This document shows positions 1-10,404 of a stretch of DNA of 64,000 nucleotides, one piece after another. Numbering within the stretch: the stretch's first letter is position 1; the number at the start of each line of letters is the position of its first letter. The notes under the pieces are model-generated. The model was not told the origin of the DNA, ran no database searches, and saw only the letters and a list, made by a program, of their open reading frames with translations. Origin of the DNA: Dactylis glomerata. Lineage: Eukaryota; Streptophyta; Magnoliopsida; Poales; Poaceae. The translations under genes and the position numbers were made by a program. Location: assembly GCA_007115705.1 (NCBI GenBank), contig QXEO01002100.1, forward strand, positions 930,001 to 994,000, read 5' to 3'.

Positions 1-2841
1 GAACCAACTACACATATATATCCTACCTATGGCCGTGTGCATCACCTGATGCAGAAGCCGGGGTTCTCCCCATTTTGAACAAAAAAATATCCTACCTCAC
101 AAATGACCTATGGACCATGAAATTTTACTGGAATAGCTATACCAAAAATGAGATTCAGTGCTCCTCGCAAAAAAAAAAGAGATTCAGTGCAAAGCATAGA
201 GTTACATAATACTGTAGATGAATCAATGTGGAATCCAACGCGTCATTTAAGTGTTTTCCTTCAGTTCCGGTATCATTACTAAATACCGCTGAGGAGGATA
301 AATTTCTTCAGATGGAGTTCGCCAGCCAAACCATGATAGGCAATTCTCCCTTGATAGGGAAATAGATGCAAGTAAGAAACAAACAATTACTGGCCACGAA
401 GAAGACTTAATATCCCTTTAAAGATGAAATATCTGTAGAAATCCTACTTCTGTTACCAGGCTAACAAAGTACGGATCTATGGCAACAATGATAAATTTTC
501 CTAGTGATCGATCCACGTAAATAACACTATATATATTTACTTGTCACAGTTCCTTCCTGTTGATATGATTAGATGAGATATCAGTGCGGTAGTGAGTCAA
601 AAGGGCATGGCTACAACAGAAGCTCGTATTATTGATCAACACATCAAGGTCATGACTACCACATCTCATGGTATTGTAGGCATAAAACAATTAATGGAGG
701 TTTTGAACCCTCAGCATAAACGAAGTTTGCAATTAATCATTCAGGAAGCAAACTCTTTAAGAATAAGCTAGGCCAGGACATAGCTATATTTTGAACTTTG
801 TACTGAACATAGCTTATATAGAGCAGGCCAGGACATAGCTAACATTATTTCCTCGACTTTCTGGAGAACACTCATCGTTCCTAGTGGGATTTACATATTA
901 AGAATGCAATGGAAAATGATTTATCGTGGGACCCGTAGGGCTATAACATAAATTGGGAAAAATAGCAGGGATGGGATGGGAAAGAAACATGTCCAGATTC
1001 AGCGTGGTAGTTCCCCATCAAAGCTTCTGGCGATGAAATACCAAATGAGGGGAAAACACTCCTAGATTGACCTAGTACTATTAGGCAATGATGTCTGCAG
1101 TTGAACCACATTGGGAGAAAACACGATTAGACGACAGAGTCTCCGGTGAACACAAGGATTTAAGAGACCAAGAAATAGTAGGCTTACCATGATTTGGAGC
1201 AGGTAGTGGCTGTGACAGGCGTGACCAACTCCCTCGCAACGCCATAGCCAGGTGCAGGACGGTGAGGTCGAACACATTACAATTACCTGGAAGGACAACG
1301 GATGCTAAACATTTCAGACAACAACAGCTGATATAGGTTCAAAATTACATCGGAATATAGAAAACTATCCATGGAAACAGTAGGTTAGAAAAAATATCTC
1401 TGGTCATATGCGGCAACAATATTTCTTTCATAGGTGAGGAATAATATGGAGATATATACTAATATCCTCTTGATTTCATTCTTTGGTAGAGCTCTTTCGG
1501 GTGCCTAAAGACCATACCTACAAAATAAATCGGTGTAACTAAAGTCAAACCAATCCTAATGAACAACTGAAGACCTAAAAGATACAAATAAGAAAGTAGG
1601 ACTTTTTTTGAGATAAAGCAGGACTTAGAAATAATAGAAGAAAAAATTATTTGATCCTTTGTACTACAATCCCAATCAATCATAATATTCTGGAAAACCG
1701 CAATACATATGCTTTGTTATTCAATTGGAGTATTGTACAAAAGAAAGATCTTTTACATCAACGAAGAATTAGAAATTTTTATTTTCTTGCAGAAGACTGA
1801 GTTGTAAAAAGGCACCTGGACTAAAGAAACAAATGTTTAACATCAACAAGATTAGCTTCAGTAGCATGTTCCCAAATAAATATAAACTGCTGGCATAATA
1901 ATGAATTACACAAATATACTTAGCTATTAATGCACATGAATATATCCTTCTCAGATAGGATTACCGAAGTAAACATCTAAATGAACAGCCCATAATATCA
2001 CTCGTAATTAGAAAATAGCATTCCTGCATATTGGTAGAAACAAACTTTGGCCATTATGTGCTTCAAAACAAACACCCCCTACAAAAAAAACTTCTGCATA
2101 TCATCTTTCCCAACTCTAACCAAATGAAGCAGCTCAAACATTGCTCATGTAGACCACTGGATTTTTTAAAACATACTCCCTCCAGTCACAAACAGGTGAA
2201 TCAAAGTCTATGGTCTCCAAACATATCATTTACTGTTGATTCCTAATGTTATATGTGTAAATGATCTATTAATCAATCTAAGGAACCGAAAGTAGAAGAC
2301 CTATCAAGACTCTTGCACTATGATGTTAGCTAAGAATGCGGTTTAAGTTTATCTTTGCAATCTCTTTGCCACAATTTGTAGAAGTTAATACAACTATGCA
2401 TATTTTTGCTGGGAATATACAGATCTGCATTTAGGTTAGAAGAAAAAACTCAAGTATAGCTTCTAGCCTTCATTTTCCAATAGATTGAGCTGAAGTAAAG
2501 CTAAATTAATTTGCAAGCTATGATTATTTTTAAGCTTCAGCATCGATGGCATGCCCTCAAGTTTTAAATACCAATATACATAAACAACTAAGCTAGTTAG
2601 GTGGTCTCCGATCCTGAGCGACAGAGCACTCAATAAACTCAAATTCTGTCTCAAATAGTTTAATTCAGTTACTATTCTAAACTTGCATATCTCAACCAAT
2701 CTGAAAAGCATATAACCAAAAGCTTCTAATTATAAGAACTAAATATGCTTGTATGGTTATACTGTCTGCTAAGGCACTATGAAGTTTTTCTTCGGTCCTT
2801 TTCTCTTCATATTTATGCACAGGGCTTGCCAATAGTAAGAG
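1..2841. other. Intergenic DNA without a supported gene
   Basis: AT-rich DNA with only short chance ORFs. Two small items stand out. One is a tiny poly(A) insertion at 150-190, listed separately. The other is an exon-like segment on the minus strand at 1188-1286, 99 bases long, with an AG acceptor at its 5' side and a GTAAGC donor at its 3' side and open in one frame. No protein family could be recognised in that segment. Nothing else resembles coding sequence. Confidence 0.5.
150..190 (+). mobile_element. Minute 5'-truncated retroposon scar with 12-bp duplication
   Basis: The 12-mer GAGATTCAGTGC occurs at 150-161 and again at 179-190. Between the copies are 17 bases that end in a run of A preceded by CTCGC. 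A target duplication plus a poly(A) tail is the mark of target-primed reverse transcription. The last bases before the A run resemble the end of the longer retroposon at 4416-5071 (CCCCGC then A), so this may be an extremely truncated copy of the same family. That relationship is inferred from a few bases. Confidence 0.55.
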
Positions 2842-3755
2842 AACGCATGCAGGGCCGGGCCTATAGGAGTGCGGGCCGTGCGGTCGCACAGGGCCCATAA
2901 TTTTGGGGGACCCCAGATTTTAGTATAGGCCTATATAGTGTGGAGCCAAAAAAAAATGACAGTTTTTTTGCGCTGGCCCATGGCTGCCCAGAGCGTGGTA
3001 AGTAAACTAGGCCGCTAGCCTTACCTGGACCTTCTGCTCGATCGGAGCCATGAGCGAGGCCGTGGATTGATCGATAAGAGTCCAGCGCTGATCGATCGTT
3101 CACAATTACCAAACAGCGAAACTGCATCTATAAAAAAAAACTGCATCGACGCCAGGCAAGGGCGAGCGACTAGGCGAAGATCTTGTGGCCAAGACGGTGA
3201 CGCCGCCGCCCCGATCTTCATCTGTTTGAATCCTGGACTTGCGATCATCAGCAGATCACTTGGTGCGTGTATCTCTCATACCTAATCCTATTTTATTCTC
3301 ATGTCTCTGCCCTACTGCCCTAGGTCACGTGTACTTCTACTCTGAATTCACAATCGATTTTTTCCTCACTTTATACTTCAGTTAATTAATAATGCCACAT
3401 CCGTAATTGACTAATTGTGTAGGTAGTGTTTGAAGAATCAAAACCGAGATTAATATGGGAAAGCATGAATCTGGTTCGAAAATACGTAAGAGGAAAGAAA
3501 AGCAAGATGAGTTAGTTCAATCTCAAAGAGGGGCAATGGATAAGTTTGTTAAAAAAGCCACAAGTATCCTCTGGTAATGAGTCAGCTGACCCTCCTACAT
3601 ATACATTATGATTCTTAATGTATCCAATCGCTATGTAAGATAATATAACATATACATTATAGTTGTTAAAAATTTAAATTTTTAAGTTAAATAGGGCCTC
3701 ATTTTAAAGTTTTGCACAGGGCCCCGAATTTTGCCGGCTCGGCCCTGAACGCATG
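2842..3755 (+). mobile_element. Internally deleted hAT transposon with perfect 8-bp TSD
   Basis: The element runs from 2850 to 3747. Its ends are CAGGGCCGGGCC on the left and GGCTCGGCCCTG on the right, a near-perfect terminal inverted repeat of about 12 bases. The 8-bp sequence AACGCATG directly flanks both ends (2842-2849 and 3748-3755). An 8-bp duplication with CAGGG-type ends is characteristic of the hAT superfamily. At about 0.9 kb it is far too short for an intact hAT transposase gene. It keeps only the 5' region and the first codons of a transposase-like reading frame (3455-3577), so it is a deletion derivative that would need a transposase supplied elsewhere. Confidence 0.9.
3455..3577 (+). 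pseudogene. N-terminal remnant of hAT (ZMYM1/TTF-type) transposase
   Basis: An ATG at 3455 opens 40 codons. They are rich in Lys/Arg (KIRKRKEKQDEL) followed by QSQRGAMDKF, which resembles the start of plant hAT transposases annotated as zinc finger MYM-type protein 1-like. The frame stops at 3575. A one-base shift in the A run near 3550-3555 would keep a longer serine- and proline-containing continuation open to about 3608, so a frameshift is likely. The zinc finger, the catalytic core and the dimerisation domain are all absent. Family assignment rests on pattern memory only. Confidence 0.6.
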
Positions 3756-4400
3756 CCTGAAAAGCATAAGAGAAATAGATAGGGAACTGGAGCATTGAGG
3801 AGGCTCACAGAGGAAGAATAGTGCCTCGTCCAATTGCAGAGGATGATGTGCGAGGAGGGTGGTTGACGCCGTGGACAACCGCAACTGCGACCTGCACATC
3901 GCACCTTGCTGCTATGCATAATCTGAGGAGAGAAAGAAGGACAGGGGAATGCCACTAATGAAGTTGACCTCACAGAAAGGAGAACGGACCACGCCGGCGG
4001 CGGCGTTGACCACTCGATCGGCATCCCCACGAGCCGGCATCGCTGCACCTCTTGCTCCTCCTTGCCGCTTCAGATGGCGACTCAACTGCGGCGGCGACTC
4101 CAACGATGGATGCGGTGGAGCTTGATCTGCCACCTCGAGCGATGAATAGGTCTGGTTTAGAGGAGGCCGAGTGCACCCGGCGACCGTATTTCCGGCGTCC
4201 GTCACTCATCTCGTCGTACTTCCCCCGGCCGTTGCCCATCTTGCCCTACTTCCGTCGGCCATCACTCCACACGCTAGAGAGAGAGAGGGGAATAGGAGCA
4301 TAAAGATGGATGAGCGGCAAAACAGTAGGGCGACCTACTTGGACTATGCAGCTCTGAAAATATGACCGCAGTACCGCACGTCTTTATCTTGACGCAAATT
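3756..4400. other. Anonymous DNA, GC-rich toward 3940-4300
   Basis: No recognisable gene. The GC-rich part has overlapping open frames on both strands, as expected from composition. On the minus strand the stretch from about 4300 down, with a CT-rich run followed by ATG-containing GC-rich sequence, looks like a cereal first exon. No continuation into recognisable protein was found. Confidence 0.4.
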
Positions 4401-5086
4401 AAAGCCCAGCGAACCTGGTACCAACTGCCTGATAAGCTAGACGAGCCTGGACGTCTTCCCTCCTCCGCCACTGAGAGGACGATTTTTCATCTCCCCCGCA
4501 TATCCACCACTTCCCCGCTGGTTCGCCGGATCCCTCGTCCTCCGTCGGCCGCTCCGGCGGCGGGAGGGCGGGGGATCTCCGTTTCTCGGGTGTAGTTGCG
4601 TAGGGTTTGTGGGGTCTTCAACCGGCGGCGCTGTGGAGGCGGTGGTGTGTTGCGGCGGATCTCATCCCCTTCGACGGTGGTGCTCTCCGGAGCTTCGTGG
4701 TGGAGATCCTGCCTTTCCCGAACTCGCGGTTCTTTGGATCTGTGATGTTCGTCAAGCCCTATCCGGCGATGGCGTGGCGGCTGGGCCGGAACTTGTTCAA
4801 TAAAGAGAAGGATGTGATTTGGAGCTTCGCGATGGAGATGCTGGGATGCGGTGTAGGTTCTCAGGAGCTGGAGACCGGCGACTTCCCGTCCGCGGAGGGC
4901 ATGTACCTGATCCAAGCCATCAAGAGGTACAGCGGCAGCGGCGCGCCACCGGCGGCATCGTGCTCGTCATCGACATCGGGATTCAGATGACGTCTTTGTA
5001 ATTTTGCCGTTGTTCTGGGTCTTTCTATAAGTTCAAAGCTTTAATATCTTGTCCTTTTCCCCGCAAAAAAAAAAGCCCAGCGAACC
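4401..5086 (+). mobile_element. Non-LTR retroposon copy with 15-bp TSD and poly(A)
   Basis: The 15-mer AAAGCCCAGCGAACC is present at 4401-4415 and at 5072-5086. The intervening 656 bases end in CCCCGC plus an A run just before the second copy. This is the structure of a retroposed cDNA integrated by a LINE machinery, and the sequence before the first duplication (ATT|AAAG) fits an L1-type endonuclease nick. The insert is GC-rich in its 5' half and contains an open frame of 127 codons (4607-4990) that I do not recognise. It may be a 5'-truncated or non-autonomous LINE, or a processed transcript of a host gene. Confidence 0.8.
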
Positions 5087-5522
5087 GACTATGAAATATT
5101 GAAACTGAAGCTAGCTTGACACGTAACCTGTTTTGTGGCCTGACCAAACCATAGCGAAAATCAAAACGCAATCTCGGACAAAGCTTCAATTCCAAGGAGC
5201 TTAGTGCTCCTTTAAGATATAGCTAGCAAGTTATTCTTGAAAAGAAAAGGCTGTTGTTTCCATGGTGATGCAATCGCTGTACGTATCCTGTAGCATCGCA
5301 CGGTGCCTTTGCGAGAGAGAAGGGTCCTATCGGGTCAGGAGCCCTCCTGGACGGTCAGACCCGAAGCAAAGAAAGGAATTAACGTCGCTTTTAATTTCTT
5401 ACTAAATCAGGCTGTCCTGGAGTAGCCAATTATTTGGTTCCATCGCTGGCCGGCGTTCCAATCCCAGACGATCTTTCCAATGTCGCCCTCACCGCATATG
5501 TTTTCTTGATCACTTCGTCCTC

Positions 5523-5553
<31 letters not shown>

Positions 5554-5565
5554 CGCCAAGTCAAG
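5087..5565 (+). promoter_or_regulatory. 5' flank and leader of the syntaxin gene
   Basis: This 479-base stretch lies between the retroposon duplication and the syntaxin start codon. It ends in a long pyrimidine tract (TC dinucleotides at 5524-5551) only 14 bases before the ATG, typical of plant 5' leaders. A CCAAT-like motif sits near 5426. No convincing TATA box was seen, so the transcription start cannot be placed. The retroposon insertion sets a hard left limit on old promoter sequence. Confidence 0.45.
5524..5551 (+). repeat. (TC)14 microsatellite in syntaxin 5' leader
   Basis: A pure TC dinucleotide run ends 14 bases upstream of the syntaxin ATG. Pyrimidine-rich tracts are common in plant 5' UTRs and can bind GAGA-type factors. 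Its purity suggests it will be length-polymorphic. Confidence 0.9.
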
Positions 5566-8500
5566 ATGAACAATCTTCTGACGGTAATGTTCTTTTCAGT
5601 TTATTATGCGATTATTTATCTTCAGATGATGCCTTTTCTTCCTTCAATTGTGATCCGTTTTGTCTCTGCCAGCCACAGTAAAAATCAGCAAATATAGTTC
5701 CGCTATAGTTCGTGCCAACTGCTTTACAGTTCGTTTTACTTTTTCCCCTTTGAATTTTGTTCTACTTCTCTTGTAGTCTCGTCATAGGTCAGTAACTGCT
5801 GATTAGAGGGGCTGCAGAACTCTGATTGATTTCCTGATAGGTTAAATGTGAGAACTCATATTGTCTGACTAAATTCCTATTGTTGAAATTTTCAGTAAAT
5901 GAGTCAAACCTGCCATTACTGTATTTCTTTTTTACGGAAGCAGTTACTGTATGCTTGTTGATATTGCTGTTGACGCTTTCCGCCACTGAATTGTAGGATT
6001 CTTTCGACATGGACGAGAAGCCCCCAAAGGAGAGGGACATAGAGATGGGGCGTCTGGACTCCAAGAACAGATCAGATTATGGACTCGAGGACTTCTTCCA
6101 AGAGGTCTGTTATCTAGTCCATGAACGCCAAATTTCCGATGTATTTTTTTATGTCAACCACAATTCGCAGTCACAGGGAGTTAGTGTTTACGTTTTATTA
6201 TCTGTTGAAAATCATCGCCCTATGTTCTTAAAGTAAGGTGTCGTGATCTAGGTCAGGGAGATCGAGATGCTGCTGGAGAAGATGTCCAACATAGTCAAGA
6301 AACTTCAGGTAAATTTTGTTTCCATACGCTTCAGAAATGCTATACTCCCCATGACTAGTTTTACATCACCTTTGACTGTAACTTGTACTATTGGACTAAA
6401 TTCTTTCTCTTAATTCCACTGTAGGAAGCAAACGAGGAGTCAAAAGCAGTCACTAAAGCCTCTGCAATGAAATGTGCAAACCCCACCTGTTAACTAGTAT
6501 TTATACTTGGATTTCTCTTTTTGCAAAAGATATATACTTGCATTTCTAAATGGTAAAACCTAACTGGAAAATTTATATGTCACATGTTCCAGCAATCAAG
6601 GGGCGCATGGAGAAAGACATCGACGAAGTTGGGAAGATCGCACATAACATAAAAGTGAAGTTAGAGCAAATGGACAGAAATGTACTGACTGATATTAACA
6701 TTTCAAGATCTATGGCATACGAATTCACCTGATTGTGTTCAGCGCTCACTCTCATTTCCTGCTTGCAGAATCTTGCTAACAGAAAGAAGCCAGGTTGTGG
6801 GGAAGGCACAAGCGTAGATCGATCGAGGATGTCTATGACCATGTAAGATATAATACATCCCTATCCTGAGTAAATATAATCATTGACAGCTTAGTAGTAC
6901 ATACAAGTGCTCGGTGCTGGGTTACAAGATAATTACAACTTGCTAGGAAACATAACAGGATGTTTGTTATCGACAGAAACCGTGATACCTAGAATATAGA
7001 TTCACCTTGGTTTGCCTTCTGATCCATTAATCAACACAAACAAGAATTAAGTCAAACAAGCCGTCTACATACATTTCTGGGGCAGACAACCTAAGTTAAT
7101 TTCTGTACATTTAGTTTAAGTTAATGCTTGAGCTTGAAAATAATGAAATAACCATGAAATTGCAAAACACGGGAATTTTTGTAGGTTATTAGCAAAAACA
7201 GAAGCGACATACACATTGTGTCGTTATATGAACTGCACCTCTGAAAGTACAGGGTATGCACTATTGCTTGGTGCCCAAATTAGAGCATGTGATATTTTTT
7301 CTCCTACTCAGTTGGTTGTACAAAAAATAATCTTATTTATAAGAAAGTTCCACCCTTCTCACACCTATTTCATAATTTGTGCCAAAAATTTGGACAACAA
7401 ATGAATCTCTAGCCAATAGTTTGCAAATGTTGGTAAAGCAAGCTATGCCATGAACCAAACATACCCGTAATGCCACCACATTTAGAACTCTAAATTTACA
7501 AGAATTATTGTGGACATGGTACTCTACAATATTAGCAATATGAAAAAGTGATTAGAGAACCATAACGATTTATAAAAAGAAGAAACAAATAAAGTCAGCA
7601 ATCATAGTTCATGTCTAAAAATGATCGATATGTAAAAATAGGGTCATTGTAAATGACAACTATTATGGTTTTATAAAAATATTAAATGTGAAATAAAATA
7701 AATAAATTAGACTTATTTTAGATAGTCAACTTAATTTTGAGCCCTTAGAGTAGAGTAGCGGCCAAGACGAATTCCTTTCTACCACTATTTCATATTTTTC
7801 TATTGTAATAGATATATTTATTATTGTTTGAAATGATCTAGCATAATTAAGCACTCTACAACTTTTGCATCATGCATGCAAACTGTAATAGGGTAGTACT
7901 AAAGAGGCAATAAAAACAATTAGGAGGCAATCAGGACAGAATCCTCTTCAAGACATAATATGTAGAATGATTTCCACCTAGAATCATTTCGAAAATCTGC
8001 GCCTGGTGCTCTCCTCTATCTTCCGAGGTCCTTGATCATCCCATTGATAAAAGTAAATAGTAAAATTTAAAATAGGCTAAATATGGCCCGAACAATCCCA
8101 AAAATCCCTTAAATAAGACAATAAAGAACCCAAAACACATTGTATATTACTGCAAGGGTAGTCTTAAGAATCCAAAAAATGATAAGGGAGATTTAAATCA
8201 TTATTCATAACCATTGGGTGTGGAGATGCAAGCGGGATCCTGCCAAATCTCGCTTACAGTTCATTTTGTGCTTTCTATTTTAAAATTTGGCCCCAAAATT
8301 TGAATTAGAAGTGACATAATGAACTCTAAGTGGGACTTTGGTAGGACCCCCCCTTGACACCTTAATTGGATGGGGAATTATGAAATTGATTACAAAATTT
8401 GGGAGCCTCGGTTTTAAAGCAGTGGCGGCTCTAGAAATTTGCAACTGGGTATTCATTTTGCCAACATGGTATTCATCTTGTCAAAATCGATGTTGTTTTT

Positions 8501-9875
8501 GCTAAAATCATAGCTATTTTCCCTTAGTTTGCAAAAAATCTTTGGTATTCACACGAATACCAAGGAAGACCCCTGGCGCCGCCACTGTAACCCGTTCCAG
8601 CAACGAAGTGAATTTTGACTAGTTCTTGATGACTGCAGTGCACTTAAGAAGAAACTTAAAGAAAGGATGAATGATTTCCAGGTTTGATTAACTGATTCGC
8701 TGTCCATCAATTGTGCCAAAACAAATTATGGTCTTTCAGTATACTAGTATACTAATCTATGTTCCTTGCAGAATCTAAGGCAAACAATCCAACAAGAGTA
8801 CCGAGAAGTCGTTGAGAGGAGGATATTCACAGGTATGTTCTTTTTTATTATGGCTTTACTCTTGCTGATATATTATTTCAATTTGATTGCATTTTTACCC
8901 TTTCATGGCAAAACTGAATGTTGTAATTGTAGTCACTGGAACAAAGCCTTCTGATGAGGTGAGGATGCTAGTCCTACTACACTTGGTACATGGAATTGCA
9001 TTGCACTTCTGATTTCAGTGTGCCACAAAACATGACTAGGTTATTGACAACCTGATTGAGACCGGTAGCAGCGAGCAGATTTTCGAGAAAGCAATTCAAG
9101 GAATCGGTCGAGGACAGGTCAATTAACGTGTACTATTTCACTAAGTATATATGTGGCTCCATCATCTCATGATATTGAGTCTGTCGTTTCTTACTTTATT
9201 TTTACAAATTTCCCTTGGCGGATAGATTCTGGCCACGGTTGAAGAAATTCAGGAACGGCATGATGTGGTCATGGATATTGAGAAAAAGCTTATGGAATTG
9301 CAACAGGTGCTTTTTTTTGGGCAAGAGTGCCTCTTTCGGTTTTCTATTTTCGCAGTTTCTACTGACATGGTAAAAGAACTCAAACAATTCTTTCATTATA
9401 GATCAAAGATTGCATAATTATGTAGGGTTGCCACATATACTTAGAACTGAGCACATACAAATAGAGTTATTAAGAGACAAAAACCATGTCCTGAAACCCA
9501 AATCAACGCTTCAGTGATGACATATGTCTTTTATCTCAGATTTTTTTAGACATGGCAGCCCTCGTCGACGCACAAGGAGAGATATTGAACAACATAGAGA
9601 GCCAGGTGGGGAACTTCTTTTTCTTTTGCTTGCCAATCTTACTGGAAGAATTCTGTAAGTGCAACAGTGCGTCAGGGACGTTTATGCTTGCTGTTGCTTT
9701 GGACTTGCAGGTTCAGAATGCTGTAAACCATGTACAAACTGGTACTGAAGCCCTGCGGAGCGCCAAGAGCATGCAGAAGAAGTCGAGGAAGTGTATGATG
9801 ATTGCTATTATCCTGCTTCTCGTCATTGCAGGGATCATCGTGCTTTCAGTTCTAAAGCCTTGGGCTAATAAGTAA
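5566..9875 (+). CDS. SYP132-like: SYP132-type plasma-membrane syntaxin (Qa-SNARE), 13 exons
   Basis: Membrane-fusion t-SNARE. Exons: 5566-5583, 5997-6104, 6252-6308, 6425-6473, 6593-6681, 6769-6842, 8639-8681, 8772-8832, 8933-8958, 9040-9117, 9226-9306, 9540-9605, 9711-9875. All introns are GT-AG and the joined frame stays open for 304 residues, the usual length of SYP13-type syntaxins. It begins MNNLLT. The N-terminal three-helix (Habc) region contains EANEESKAVTKAS and MEKDIDEVGKIA. The SNARE helix spans about residues 203-268, with the zero-layer glutamine Q240 in DAQGE. A hydrophobic tail anchor covers about 279-298, followed by KPWANK. The first exon is only 18 bases, yet MNNLLT matches the conserved start of this family. 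Intron 6 (1,796 bases) is by far the longest and holds a MITE. In this family the protein acts at the plasma membrane and cell plate. SYP131 is the alternative name. Confidence 0.93.
8420..8587. mobile_element. hAT-like MITE in syntaxin intron 6
   Basis: The left end reads CAGTGGCGGC and the right end GCCGCCACTG, a 10-base perfect terminal inverted repeat enclosing 168 bases. CAGTGGCG-type ends are typical of hAT-derived MITEs in grasses. I could not find a matching 8-bp duplication (left TTTTAAAG, right TAACCCGT), so the flanks have diverged or been rearranged. It ends 51 bases before the acceptor of exon 7, which is close enough to matter for the branch point. Confidence 0.7.
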
Positions 9876-10404
9876 AAGAGATACGCCCTCTTTGCGTGAT
9901 GTACGTTGCAAACATTCTTCATCAACTTCCTTGAAATTTTCAGCGAGTCCTTCTGATAGTACTAGTTGCAGTGATACCTAAGAAGAAATTCCAGTTGAAA
10001 CTCTGAACTTGAACAGAGAAACAGTTTCTTAGAGAGCTCTTACTATATCTTTATAAGAAAATCATGAAAACAAATGAACACTTATTATTAATGGATACAT
10101 GCTTGTTGAGTTTACATGGATAAGAGTACTCAACGGCAAGTGATGTATCCGACAGACTCATTGATGATTTTAAAAACATCAATATCGTTTACCCCAGTTT
10201 CACATTTCCAACTGGGGGTTGACACAATTGATAGTAGGAGAGTGTATACATAGCTAGGCAATGGTTAAACCACCCATGCCAATTATAATTTGATTTGTAA
10301 AATTTTGTAATTCATATGTGATCTGAAGCCGCTTTTATTGTATTTCTGTAGAGCTTAATTTCTTGGTAGTGATTATTATTCCTTGCCACTGCTCATGTCA
10401 TCTA
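9876..10404. other. Convergent intergenic region between the two genes
   Basis: The 529 bases between the syntaxin stop (plus strand) and the isocitrate lyase stop (minus strand) hold both 3' UTRs. A canonical AATAAA for the minus-strand gene is at 10334-10339. No perfect AATAAA was seen downstream of the syntaxin stop. No ORF or element was recognised. Confidence 0.6.
10334..10339 (-). terminator. Putative polyadenylation signal (AATAAA) of isocitrate lyase
   Basis: Read on the minus strand the hexamer is AATAAA, 66 bases downstream of the isocitrate lyase stop codon. Plant signals are often degenerate, so an exact hexamer at this distance is good but not conclusive evidence. Confidence 0.55.

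Noticed and set aside
1590..1625. Another tiny retroposon scar (AAGTAGGACT / AAGCAGGACT around a T run)
   Set aside because: The direct repeat is only about 10 bases with a mismatch; slippage or chance cannot be excluded.
3119..3143. Poly(A) with a short direct repeat (ACTGCATC) inside the hAT element
   Set aside because: The 8-base repeat around 11 bases is too short to separate from chance.
3970..4239. 89-codon minus-strand frame in GC-rich DNA
   Set aside because: No recognisable domain, overlaps other open frames on both strands, and no supported splice partner.
4607..4990. 127-codon frame as a stand-alone gene
   Set aside because: It lies wholly inside a retroposed insert with TSD and poly(A); annotated with that element instead.
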